From: Halobellus captivus
GTDB lineage: Archaea; Halobacteriota; Halobacteria; Halobacteriales; Haloferacaceae
Length of the DNA: 64,000 nucleotides
Direction of reading: 5' to 3'
NCBI RefSeq assembly: GCF_003697845.1
Contig: NZ_RDQE01000005.1
Location: 62,001-126,000, forward strand
Positions 7,818 to 15,361 of this stretch are shown in pieces. Every line of letters begins with the position of its first letter. Position 1 is the first letter of the stretch. The translations under genes and the position numbers were made by a program. Under the pieces are notes generated by a model. It was not told the DNA's origin, did no database searches, and worked only from the letters and a program-made list of their open reading frames with translations.

Positions 7818-10211
7818 TCACTCCGCGCGCCGACCGGCGTGGCCGGGATAGTCGCGCTCGAAACGGGACTCCAGTTCCTCGCGGTCGAACCGGATCACGA
7901 CCGGCCGGCCGTGCGGACAGGCGTAGGGGTTCTCGCAGGCGTCGAGCCGGTCGAGGAGGTCGACGACGCGACCCTCCGTGAGCGACGTGTTCCCGGTCAC
8001 GGAGGGGTAACACGCGAGGTCCGCGAGGAGGTCGTCGACCGCGTCGGTCACCGGGTTCCCGGCCGGCGAAGCGGCCGTGGCGTCGTCGGACGCTCCGGCC
8101 TCCGCGGTCGCCGCCGCGTCCGCGACGAACTCCGTGAGGACGTCACGGAGGAGTTCGGGGTCGAGCGCGGCGTCGAAGACCGCGGGAACCGCCTTGACGA
8201 CGACCTCGCGCTCGCCCGCTCGCTCGGCGCGGAACCCCACTCCCGACAGTTCCTCGAGGAACTCGCCGAACAGCGCGGCCTCGCGCGCCGTCAACTCGAC
8301 CGTCACCGGCTCCGCGAGCGCCTGCGCGGGCGGGCCGTCGGCGAACTCACGTCTGAGCCGCTCGTAGTTCACCCGCTCGTCGGCGGCGTGCTGGTCGATC
8401 AACACGAGCCCGTCGGGAGCCTCCGCGACGACGTACGTGTCGTGAAGCTGACCGAGCACGCGCAACGACGGGAGCGAGTCGTACGCGCGCTCGTCGCTCG
8501 TCTCCTCGCCCGCGAGGGTGTGCTGGCTGGTCGCGGCGCGCCGGGGCGTCGGGTCCGCGTCGGCGGGCGGCGCGGCGTCGGCGACCGGATCGGAATCGGA
8601 ACCGGCGTCGGCGACCGGATCGGAGTCGGACGGGGAGTCGAAGCCGACGACCGGATCGGGCTCGCCCGACGAGTCGGGATCGACGAGGGTACCGTCCGCT
8701 TCGTCGGGGGATCGACCGTTCCCACCCGCGTCGGCGTCCGGCTCCGAGTCGGGACCGGACGCCGCGTCGGTGGACTGCCAACTCCGCGGAGAGGGGCGGT
8801 CGGATCCCGAGAGACCGGTGTCGTCGTGGGGGTCGCCGTCCTCATCACGGTCGGACCCTCCGGCGGGATCCGCGTCGCCGGCGAGCCCCTCGACCGCCCA
8901 TGCGTCCTCGTCGTCCGGGTCGAGTTCGGTCGCCGACCCGGTCGCCGTGGCGGGTTTCGCGTCGTCTCCGTCACCGGCGTTGCCACGACCATCGTCCGCG
9001 TCGTCATCCACATCGGGATCGCCGTCCGCGTCGACCGCGCCGTCCACACGTTCACGCCGTCGGTCCGCGGTCCCCGCTCCGCCGACCACCTCGCCGTCGA
9101 CGGTCTCGGGAGCGACGTCGACCTCGTCGGGCGCGGACCGCCCGCGCGGCGCGGTCGATCGGATCAGCCCGTGGTCGAGCAGCGCCGCCTCCACGGCCGA
9201 CTCGACCGCGGACCTGACGCCCGCCTCCCGGTCGAACCGCACCTCCAGCTTCCGCGGGTGGACGTTCACGTCCACCTCGTCGGGCGGAACCTCGACGAAC
9301 AGCACCGCGAAGGGGTACCGGTCGGGCGCGAGCTGTCCGCCGTACGCCTCGAGGACCGCCTCGCGGAGCGCGCCCGCCGTGACGTATCGGTCGTTGACGT
9401 ACGTCGCGAGGTAGTCCCGGGCCGACCGGGTCGTCTCCGGATGCGAGACGAGGCCGGTGACGCGTTTCACGGCCGGATCTCCGCCCTTCCTCCCTTCATC
9501 CGTTTCCGCCGCCGACGAGGGTTCCCAGTCGACCTCGACCATCGACTCCGCGACCTCGCGGCCGTAGACCGAAAGCACCGCCGACCGCAGATCCCCGTTG
9601 CCCTCGGTCGCGAACGTCTCGCGGCCGTCGTGTTCGAGCGAGACGGCCACGTCGGGGTTCGCGAGCGCGTACCCCGTGACCACCGTGTTGACGTGGTCGA
9701 ACTCCGTGGTCACCCGCTTGAGGAACTTCTTGCGAGCTGGCGTGTTGTAAAACAGGTCCGCGACCTCGACGGTCGTCCCGACCGGACATCCAGCGGGGCG
9801 CACCGCGCCGACGTCGCCGCCCTCGACTGCGATCTCGGCTCCCGCCTCGGCGTCGGGCGGCCGCGATCGGACCGTCAGCCGCGAGACGGCGCCGACCGTG
9901 TACAGCGCCTCGCCGCGGAAACCGAGCGTTCCGACGCCGGCCTCCAAATCCTCGATGTCGGCGATCTTCGAGGTGGCGTGTTCGGCGACGGCGGCCTCGA
10001 GCTGGTCCGCCGGGATCCCGACGCCGTCGTCGCGGACGCGGATCCCCTCCGTGCCGCCGGCCTCGACCGAGACGGCAACGCGGCTCGCGCCCGCGTCGAG
10101 GCTGTTCTCGATCAGCTCCTTCACGACGCTGGCCGGCCGCTCGACCACCTCGCCCGCCGCGATCCGCTGGATCGTCCGCTCGTCCAACCGTTCGATCTCG
10201 GGCGGCTCCAT
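7818..10211 (-). CDS. mutL: DNA mismatch repair protein MutL (endonuclease type)
   Basis: 797 residues. The N-terminal GHKL ATPase shows IQRIAAGEVVERPASVVKEL, ENSLDAGA, DDGVGI and GTLGFRGEAL, then the DNA-gyrase-like domain with VNVHPRKLEVRF. The C-terminal dimerisation domain has DQHAADERVNYE near residue 605, the metal-binding endonuclease motif (DQHA-x2-E-x4-E), plus YACPHGRPVVIRFDREEL. Between them lies a ~250-residue Asp/Ser/Pro-rich linker with repeated DSDPVADA-like units, longer than in most bacterial MutL. ATG 10211 (MEPPEIERLDERTI) matches the family start. No mutS is next to it here, unlike many haloarchaea. Confidence 0.95.
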   Translation of the reverse strand: MEPPEIERLDERTIQRIAAGEVVERPASVVKELIENSLDAGASRVAVSVEAGGTEGIRVRDDGVGIPADQLEAAVAEHATSKIADIEDLEAGVGTLGFRGEALYTVGAVSRLTVRSRPPDAEAGAEIAVEGGDVGAVRPAGCPVGTTVEVADLFYNTPARKKFLKRVTTEFDHVNTVVTGYALANPDVAVSLEHDGRETFATEGNGDLRSAVLSVYGREVAESMVEVDWEPSSAAETDEGRKGGDPAVKRVTGLVSHPETTRSARDYLATYVNDRYVTAGALREAVLEAYGGQLAPDRYPFAVLFVEVPPDEVDVNVHPRKLEVRFDREAGVRSAVESAVEAALLDHGLIRSTAPRGRSAPDEVDVAPETVDGEVVGGAGTADRRRERVDGAVDADGDPDVDDDADDGRGNAGDGDDAKPATATGSATELDPDDEDAWAVEGLAGDADPAGGSDRDEDGDPHDDTGLSGSDRPSPRSWQSTDAASGPDSEPDADAGGNGRSPDEADGTLVDPDSSGEPDPVVGFDSPSDSDPVADAGSDSDPVADAAPPADADPTPRRAATSQHTLAGEETSDERAYDSLPSLRVLGQLHDTYVVAEAPDGLVLIDQHAADERVNYERLRREFADGPPAQALAEPVTVELTAREAALFGEFLEELSGVGFRAERAGEREVVVKAVPAVFDAALDPELLRDVLTEFVADAAATAEAGASDDATAASPAGNPVTDAVDDLLADLACYPSVTGNTSLTEGRVVDLLDRLDACENPYACPHGRPVVIRFDREELESRFERDYPGHAGRRAE

Positions 10212-10314
10212 GGCTGCTCGTGGGTGGGGGAAGCGAGTACTTGAAACCGTCCCCGTCGGTGACGGAGACCGTGTCGGCGGCACGGCGCGATCCCGATCGA
10301 TCGCGTGGGACGTT

Positions 10315-11034
10315 TCACACGTCGTTCACGTACTCCATGACCAGCTGTTCTTCGGCCCGCCGGAGCCGGTAGGAGAGCGTCGAGCGTGGCACGTTCAGTT
10401 TCGACGCCAGTTCCTCGAGCGTGATCTCGCTCGGCGATCGATAGTACCCGTTCCGGGCGGCCGCGCGCAACGCCGTCCGCTGCTCGGGGTCGAGCGAGAC
10501 CGTCCCGAGCGAGTCGTGTCCCCACCGGCGGGCGTCCCGGAGGTGGCCCATGTGAAACGAGAGCCCGGACCGCAGGTTCGCGCCGAGGGCGTCGTAGAGC
10601 AGACCGACCTTCTCGTCCGACCGCATCAGGATGCGCCACTCGTGCCGATCCTCCGACCGGCGGGAACAGAGGAGCGATCCTCGGGGGAGATACCGACCGG
10701 CGAGCGTCTGGACGGATCTGCCGCCGCCGACTCGCTCGACGTACGTGTAGACCACCCGCTCCCCGTCGGAGCGCTCCAGGATCTCGTGGTGTTCGGTGGC
10801 GAGGAAGTCCGTCTCGGTCACGGACTCCGTTCGTACGTCCCCGTCGAGGCGAAGCCGTTCGACTGCGTCGAGCGCCGCCATCGGCCCGCTGAAGCGCTCG
10901 ATACGCCAGAAGTCGTCGTCGTTCACACAGCCGTGTAATCCCCGTGCGACGAGCGACGGATGGTCGATGAACACGTCCGTCATCGGATCGACGCCGGCCT
11001 CGTAGTCGATGCTGAACGTGAACTCGCGCATCAC
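10315..11034 (-). CDS. HTH-10 (bacterio-opsin activator type) transcriptional regulator
   Basis: 239 residues. The N-terminal ~170 residues form a sensor-like domain without a recognised ligand motif. The C-terminus carries the HTH-10 domain typical of haloarchaeal Bat regulators: LRAAARNGYYRSPSEITLEELASKLNVPRSTLSYRLRRAEEQL, with the recognition helix around LNVPRSTLSYRL (this is described by its key residues). It is divergent from the selenium-binding protein gene, and the 140-base gap holds an inverted repeat, so it probably controls that operon and itself. Signal unknown; a sulfur compound or redox cue is a guess from the neighbour. Confidence 0.85.
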   Translation of the reverse strand: MMREFTFSIDYEAGVDPMTDVFIDHPSLVARGLHGCVNDDDFWRIERFSGPMAALDAVERLRLDGDVRTESVTETDFLATEHHEILERSDGERVVYTYVERVGGGRSVQTLAGRYLPRGSLLCSRRSEDRHEWRILMRSDEKVGLLYDALGANLRSGLSFHMGHLRDARRWGHDSLGTVSLDPEQRTALRAAARNGYYRSPSEITLEELASKLNVPRSTLSYRLRRAEEQLVMEYVNDV

Positions 11035-11133
11035 CCACTCTCCGGTTCGTCACGAGAACTCGAGGACACACTCTCGAACGCCGTCGACGAGCGCGGACGG
11101 ATCCCCATCAGGTGTGGATTGTCGTTCGACAAG

Positions 11134-11158
11134 CATATCATTATTCATTATGGATATG
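11134..11158. promoter_or_regulatory. Operator/promoter-like inverted repeat in the divergent intergenic region
   Basis: A perfect 6-bp inverted repeat, CATATC-N13-GATATG, with an AT-rich centre (TTATTCATTA) in an otherwise GC-rich gap. It lies 18 bases before the ATG of the selenium-binding protein gene and about 100 bases before the HTH-10 gene. The centre could also serve as a TATA-like element. Binding by the HTH-10 protein is inferred from position only. Confidence 0.4.
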
Positions 11159-11176
11159 ACTGTGTGGGTGCTTACC

Positions 11177-12580
11177 ATGAGCACCGACGAACCCAGCCAG
11201 TCGACCGACGCGCACGGCCACGAACACCACGGGGTAGAGGGGCCGGGATATCCAACCCCGGCTGCGATGCGAACCGAATCGGAACGCGAGAAGACCGCCT
11301 TCGTCATGTCGCTCCGGGTCGGGATGGACGTGGACGGTCCCGACTTCGTCGGCGTCGTCGACGTCGATCCCGACTCCGACACCTACGCGGAGCTGATCGA
11401 TACCGTCGAGATGCCGAACAAGGGTGACGAACTCCACCACTTCGGCTGGAACAGCTGTTCGTCCTCCTGTCACGCCGAGGGTCTCATGCGGGACCACCTG
11501 ATCGTCCCGGGCCAGCGATCCTCGCGCATCCACATCATCGACGCCTCGGACCCGCGGAATCCGGCGATCGAGAAAGTGATCGAACCCGAAGCAGTGTTCG
11601 AACACGACCTCTCCGCGCCACACACGGTTCACTGCGTCCCCGAGGGGAAGATCGTCATCAGCATGCTCGGCAACGCCGACGGCGAACTCCCCGGCGGCTT
11701 CCTTCAGCTCGATCAGGACGACTTCTCCATCGACGGCCACTGGGAGATCGACCGCGGCGACATGGAGATGAACTACGACTACTGGTACCAGCCTCGACAC
11801 GGCGTGATGCTGTCGACGGAGTGGGCCGCGCCGGAGACCTACTATCCGGGCTTCGACTTGGACGACGTCGAAGCCGGCAAGTACGGCGACAGCATCCACG
11901 TCTGGGACTGGGAGACGAAGGAACACGAACAGACGCTGACCTTCGGCGAGGAGGGTCTCATCCCGCTCGAGATCCGGATGCCCCACAACCCCGAGGAGAC
12001 CGAAGGCTACGTCGGTGCCGCGCTCTCCTCGAACATCCTCCGGTTCTGGGAGGCGGAGGACGGACGCTGGGAGTGGGAGAAGGTCATCGACGTCGAGGAC
12101 CGCGAACACCCCGACTGGGACATGCCCGTGCCGGGACTGGTGACCGACGTCCTCCTCTCGCTCGACGACCAGTACATGTTCTTCTCGAACTGGCTACACG
12201 GCGACGTGCGGATGTACGACATCAGTGACACGGGGAGCCCGCGGTTGGTCGATCAGTGTTGGGTCGGCGGGAACTTCGCCGAGCGCCAGTCCGTCGGCGG
12301 CCACGACGTCCGCGGCGCACCGCAGATGCTCCAGCTCTCCCGGGACGGCAGACGGCTCTACTGGACCACGTCGCTGTTCTCCTCGTGGGACAACCAGTTC
12401 TACCCCGAGATGAGCGAAGAGGGGTCGCTGATGATGAAAGCGGACGTATACCCCGAGGAGGGACGGATGGAACTCGACGAGGAGTTCGTCGTCGACTTCG
12501 GCGACGCCCCCGGCGGCCCGGCCCGCGCCCACGAGATCCGCTGGCCCGGCGGCGACTGTACCAGCGACGTCTGGCAGTAG
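11177..12580 (+). CDS. Selenium-binding protein 56 family / methanethiol oxidase
   Basis: 467-residue SBP56 beta-propeller protein. Family signatures: FGWNSCSSSCH near residue 90 (Cys pair used for metal/selenium binding), repeated His-rich segments (APHTVHCVPEGKI, PRHGVMLSTEW, GGHDVRGAPQMLQLSRDGRRLYWT) and the terminal AHEIRWPGGDCTSDVW. In bacteria the homologue MtoX oxidises methanethiol to formaldehyde, sulfide and peroxide and uses copper; the His set fits a metal enzyme. There is no signal peptide, so it is probably cytoplasmic here, unlike periplasmic MtoX. ATG 11177 follows a promoter-like region. A [2Fe-2S] ferredoxin gene follows after six bases, suggesting an electron partner. Confidence 0.85.
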   Translation: MSTDEPSQSTDAHGHEHHGVEGPGYPTPAAMRTESEREKTAFVMSLRVGMDVDGPDFVGVVDVDPDSDTYAELIDTVEMPNKGDELHHFGWNSCSSSCHAEGLMRDHLIVPGQRSSRIHIIDASDPRNPAIEKVIEPEAVFEHDLSAPHTVHCVPEGKIVISMLGNADGELPGGFLQLDQDDFSIDGHWEIDRGDMEMNYDYWYQPRHGVMLSTEWAAPETYYPGFDLDDVEAGKYGDSIHVWDWETKEHEQTLTFGEEGLIPLEIRMPHNPEETEGYVGAALSSNILRFWEAEDGRWEWEKVIDVEDREHPDWDMPVPGLVTDVLLSLDDQYMFFSNWLHGDVRMYDISDTGSPRLVDQCWVGGNFAERQSVGGHDVRGAPQMLQLSRDGRRLYWTTSLFSSWDNQFYPEMSEEGSLMMKADVYPEEGRMELDEEFVVDFGDAPGGPARAHEIRWPGGDCTSDVWQ

Positions 12581-12586
12581 CCGCCG

Positions 12587-12904
12587 ATGTCCCACACGGT
12601 CACGCTGGAGTGGCGCGACGGCCGGGAGACGACCGTCGACGTCCGGGAGTCCGAGACGGTCATCGACGCGACCGAGCGTGCCGGTCTCGGCGTCCCCTAC
12701 GGCTGTCTGTACGGTGCCTGTGCCACCTGTACCGGACGCTTGCTTGAGGGTGACCTCGCCCACGTCGAACGACCGCGGGGGTTGAAACCCGACCACCGAC
12801 TGGAGGGGTACGTCCTGCTCTGTGTGGCCGAGCCGCGCTCCGACTGCCGGATCGAGGTGGGCGCGGAGATACAGGCCGACCTCGTGCCGAACCCGTGGAA
12901 GTGA
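12587..12904 (+). CDS. [2Fe-2S] ferredoxin, plant type
   Basis: 105 residues. The cluster ligands follow the plant-type pattern: YGCLYGACATCTGRL (residues ~42-56, Cys-x4-Cys-x2-Cys) and YVLLCVAEPRSDC about 30 residues later supplying the fourth Cys. It lacks the N-terminal acidic insertion of the abundant halophilic ferredoxin, so it is a specialised, smaller one. It starts six bases after the methanethiol-oxidase-like gene and is almost certainly co-transcribed, pointing to a dedicated electron-transfer role for that enzyme. Confidence 0.9.
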   Translation: MSHTVTLEWRDGRETTVDVRESETVIDATERAGLGVPYGCLYGACATCTGRLLEGDLAHVERPRGLKPDHRLEGYVLLCVAEPRSDCRIEVGAEIQADLVPNPWK

Positions 12905-13059
12905 CTCACGTTCCGTTTTTCATCGGCCGGAGCAGCCGATAGGTCGCCTGGAAGATCCGCCGTTGATCGCAGTCCTGCTCTTTGGTTTCACTTCCGAACT
13001 CACGGCTCGCTTCGCTCGCCGTTCCTGTTTCGAGGCGCGATCGAAGCGAACGCCTCGCA

Positions 13060-13084
13060 ATGCGCGGGACCGGATTCGAACCGG
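13060..13084. repeat. Displaced copy of the tRNA-Leu 3' end (att-like)
   Basis: These 25 bases are identical to 13164-13188, the T-arm and acceptor 3' end of the tRNA-Leu gene, 104 bases away and in the same orientation. The rest of the tRNA is missing. Between the two copies lies 13108-13132, which resembles a further T-arm/acceptor end on the other strand (GGGTTCAAATCC). The stretch 12905-13163 holds no gene that I can support; it looks like a scar left by integrations at the tRNA. Confidence 0.7.
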
Positions 13085-13164
13085 ATGAAACCTCGCTTCG
13101 CTCGGTTTCCAGGGTTCAAATCCTCGTCGCGCATACACGCCTCTCACGTTCGTTCGAGACGGTA

Positions 13165-13249
13165 TGCGCGGGACCGGATTCGAACCGGCGGACCCCTACG
13201 GGATAGCGTCCTAAGCGCTACGCCTTTGGCCTGGCTCGGCAACCCGCGC
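13165..13249 (-). tRNA. tRNA-Leu (anticodon TAG)
   Basis: 85-nt tRNA read on the minus strand. The 7-bp acceptor stem pairs GCGCGGG (13249-13243) with CCCGCGC (13172-13166) and the discriminator is A at 13165. The anticodon loop is CTTAGGA with anticodon TAG at 13213-13211, flanked by a GCG/CGC-type stem. A long variable arm (class II) and the T-loop GGTTCGAATCC are visible, as expected for Leu. CCA is not encoded. The 3' end is duplicated 104 bases downstream. Confidence 0.93.
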
Positions 13250-13356
13250 GCGACCACTCGTAGGCGGAACCGCCTCAAGAACCTGACGACCGACCACGGC
13301 CCACCGCCACCCGACCGCACGCACCGCTTTTGTACGTCGGCCGCCAACGAAGACGC

Positions 13357-13665
13357 ATGTACCGGGCGAGTGACCGCGTCGACAACGCCGAGTGGATCGA
13401 GCGCCTCGAGGAGGCCTGCGCCGACCTCGGCCTCGACGACGAGGCGTGCTCGACCGCGACCGACGTCTTCCTCTCTGCGGTCCCCGACGAGGAACGCTCG
13501 AAGCCCGCCGCCGCCGCCGCCAGCCTCTACGCCGCCGCGCTGATCCGCGGCCAGGAGCGCCCCCAGTCCGCCGTCGCCGACGCGATGGACGTCTCGCGAC
13601 TTTCCGTCCAGAAACGGTGGAAGCCCCTCCTCGAGAACGCCGGGTTCTCGCCGCCGACGTGGTGA
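13357..13665 (+). CDS. Small TFB-like protein with one cyclin repeat
   Basis: 102 residues starting MYRASDRVDN. The segment KPAAAAASLYAAALIRGQERPQSAVADAMDVSRLSVQKRWKPLLE resembles the second cyclin repeat of archaeal transcription factor B (described here by its pattern: PAAxAASLYxAA ... VSxLSVQxRWKxL). There is no zinc ribbon, B-finger or first cyclin repeat, so it cannot be a complete TFB. It may bind DNA near TATA/BRE or antagonise TFB; this is inference. It stands alone between tRNA-Leu and flpA on the opposite strand. Confidence 0.65.
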   Translation: MYRASDRVDNAEWIERLEEACADLGLDDEACSTATDVFLSAVPDEERSKPAAAAASLYAAALIRGQERPQSAVADAMDVSRLSVQKRWKPLLENAGFSPPTW

Positions 13666-13696
13666 GGGGTCAGATCCCGTCCTCCTCCGCCCCGTC

Positions 13697-14335
13697 TCAC
13701 CGCGGCGTCGCCACGATCCCGAGGTGGTCCTCGTGGAACCGGTCGAGCCGCCCGCTCTCGAGCACCTCGTAGGTTCCATCCAGCTCCGCGAGCACGTCCG
13801 TGAACACGTCGTCCGGGTCGGCGGTGACGTCCTCGCTACGGGCCTTCACGGCCAGCAGCAGCCGCCCGTCGTCGGCGAGAAAGCGCGCGTTTCGATTCGC
13901 GACCGTCGCCTGCCCGCGGGTCGCGACGTCCTGGACGATCGCGTCGACGTCGCTCTCGACGACGTGCGCGTACGTCTCCGGCTTCCGGGCGTCCTTCAGG
14001 AGGGGAAACAGCCGGTCGCGGGACTCGGCCACGTCGAGCAGGTCCCGCGTCGGCCGCGGAGCGAACTCCACCGCGTACGTCGGCCCGGCGAAGTCGGCGA
14101 CGTGGCCCACGGTCGTGCCCGCGGCCGCGCCGAGGTACAACACCGTCTCGCCGCCCGAGAGGCCGGTGTCGAACCCGAGCTCGAACATCCCCCCGAGCTT
14201 CGACCGCTCGGGGTCCCACGCGCGCCACTCGCCATCGGTCGGCTCGCCGTAGACGGGCGGTCCGCGCGTCGCCAGCCGCGTCTCGCCGCCGAACTCGCGT
14301 CGCTCGACCCCGTCCGGGAGGGCGGAGTCAGGCAT
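13697..14335 (-). CDS. flpA: Fibrillarin-like rRNA/tRNA 2'-O-methyltransferase
   Basis: 212 residues. Fibrillarin signatures are clear: RAWDPERSKLGGMF near residue 40, VLYLGAAAGTTVGHVADFAG (SAM motif I), YAVEFAPRPTRDLL, and DVDAIVQDVATRGQA with LLLAVKARSEDVT towards the C-terminus. It is the catalytic subunit of archaeal box C/D RNPs, methylating ribose 2'-OH in rRNA and tRNA with SAM. ATG 14335 overlaps the 3' end of nop5 by eight bases, the conserved archaeal nop5-flpA operon. The operon's upstream part has been replaced by the integrated element (see nop5). Confidence 0.95.
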   Translation of the reverse strand: MPDSALPDGVERREFGGETRLATRGPPVYGEPTDGEWRAWDPERSKLGGMFELGFDTGLSGGETVLYLGAAAGTTVGHVADFAGPTYAVEFAPRPTRDLLDVAESRDRLFPLLKDARKPETYAHVVESDVDAIVQDVATRGQATVANRNARFLADDGRLLLAVKARSEDVTADPDDVFTDVLAELDGTYEVLESGRLDRFHEDHLGIVATPR

Positions 14336-15248
14336 CGTCTCCCTCCGTGGCCGCCGAGTCGCCCCCCGGACCCGGCGCGTCGTCCGCATCTCCGTCCACG
14401 CCCGCCGGCTCCGCCCGCGCCCGGATCGTCGCCATTCGCTCGCGGAGGTCCTCGTGGAGCACCTCGCGGTACTCCCCCGAGTAGTGGTCGGCGCGCGCCG
14501 CGAGCGCCAGCTTTCCGGCGAGCGCCCGCGCGGCCGACCCGCGGTCCTCGGGGCGGGTTCCCCTGACGAACTCGTGGGTGTAGATGATCCCGTGTTTCGG
14601 CGAGGGGGCTCGCCCGGAGAGATGCGCGAAGAGCGCGTCCTCCGCGCCGAGCACCTGAACCGTCCCCGAGGGCTTCTTCGCCAGCGGCTCCAGCCCGCCC
14701 GCGAGCGCGATCAGCCGCGCCGCGAGCTCCGGGCCGGCCATGTCCGCGAGGTTCGGCGCGACCGCGGGCGCGATCCGGTCGATCGTCGCCGCCAACGCGT
14801 CCCGCTCGTCGGCGAGGGCGGCCGCCCGCGCCGAAAGCGAGACGACCCGTCCGTCGAGGTCGCCGCTCGGCTCCCGCTCGGCGAGATCGCGAGCCCCCGC
14901 GATCCCCGTATCGACGTCGTCGAAGCGGCTCCCCGCCCACTCGGTCGCCCGTTCGGCCAGTTCGTTCGCGACGCGCTCGCAGTCGTCCATAGCACGAATA
15001 CTATGTTTTAACTGTTGGTCATCTGCCCTCTCTCGTTCTTTAACGACTTCTCGGGTAGTGTAAGTCGCTGCTTCGTGGAGTTTATCGTAGTATTCGTTTT
15101 TGTCCTCCGCAAAACCAGACTCAACGGCCTTTGTGGGCCAATCCTTTGGCGATTCTGTGTTTCCGCTGTCGATGGCTTTTCGAGCGGCTTCTAGGTCGTC
15201 AGGTGGGACTGATTCAAACCATCCTGAGTCGGCATCGGCGTCTGTCAT
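14328..15248 (-). CDS. nop5: Nop5/Nop56-58 box C/D RNP scaffold, hybrid of element-encoded N-terminus and native C-terminus
   Basis: 306 residues. The C-terminal Nop domain is recognised by FAHLSGRAPSPKHGIIYTHEFVRG and GKLALAARADHYSGEY; the middle is coiled-coil-like; the N-terminus (MTDADADSGWFESVPPDD) is the fibrillarin-binding part. Codons 1-86 (15248 to ~14991) are AT-rich with K/N/T choices like the adjacent island, whereas the rest is GC-rich like flpA. A GC-rich allele of the same 86 residues lies stranded at 35987-36274, aligning without gaps (about 55 of 86 identical by eye). The element therefore inserted at the codons for RAMDD and rebuilt the gene with its own promoter and 5' end. 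The frame is intact, so the protein is probably functional. Confidence 0.9.
   Translation of the reverse strand: MTDADADSGWFESVPPDDLEAARKAIDSGNTESPKDWPTKAVESGFAEDKNEYYDKLHEAATYTTREVVKERERADDQQLKHSIRAMDDCERVANELAERATEWAGSRFDDVDTGIAGARDLAEREPSGDLDGRVVSLSARAAALADERDALAATIDRIAPAVAPNLADMAGPELAARLIALAGGLEPLAKKPSGTVQVLGAEDALFAHLSGRAPSPKHGIIYTHEFVRGTRPEDRGSAARALAGKLALAARADHYSGEYREVLHEDLRERMATIRARAEPAGVDGDADDAPGPGGDSAATEGDDA
14983..15003. other. attL: recombination junction inside nop5
   Basis: Core TCGTCCA (14983-14989), six bases, then the arm GAATACTA (14996-15003). On the nop5 strand the arm and core encode S-I-R-A-M, so this arm is both coding sequence and probable integrase-binding site. It is the mirror image of the arm at attR. 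Confidence 0.75.
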
Positions 15249-15267
15249 ATACAGGATGGTGGACTCG

Positions 15268-15286
15268 AATTCGTATATGTATCCCG
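15268..15286 (-). promoter_or_regulatory. nop5 promoter supplied by the integrated element
   Basis: On the minus strand CGGGATACATATACGAATTCG-like sequence lies 23 bases upstream of the nop5 ATG. Nearly the same block (TCGTATAGGTATCCCG on the plus strand, 36298-36313) lies 24 bases upstream of the displaced native start. The block holds a TATA-like ATACATATA; its conservation in sequence and spacing between the two diverged copies suggests that it is the functional promoter of a nearly leaderless mRNA. Confidence 0.55.
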
Positions 15287-15361
15287 ATGTGGTGGTCTCG
15301 CTTAGTTTTTAGTCTAGACATTTTAGCAAAGAATATCACTTGTCAATAATAGACACAGAGT

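Noticed and set aside
11177-12580. Selenocysteine usage in the selenium-binding protein
   Set aside because: No in-frame TGA occurs before the natural stop; the family binds selenium or metal through cysteines and does not need Sec.
13060-13132. Possible second tRNA gene before tRNA-Leu
   Set aside because: Only the T-arm and acceptor end are present; there is no D-arm, anticodon arm or matching 5' acceptor strand.
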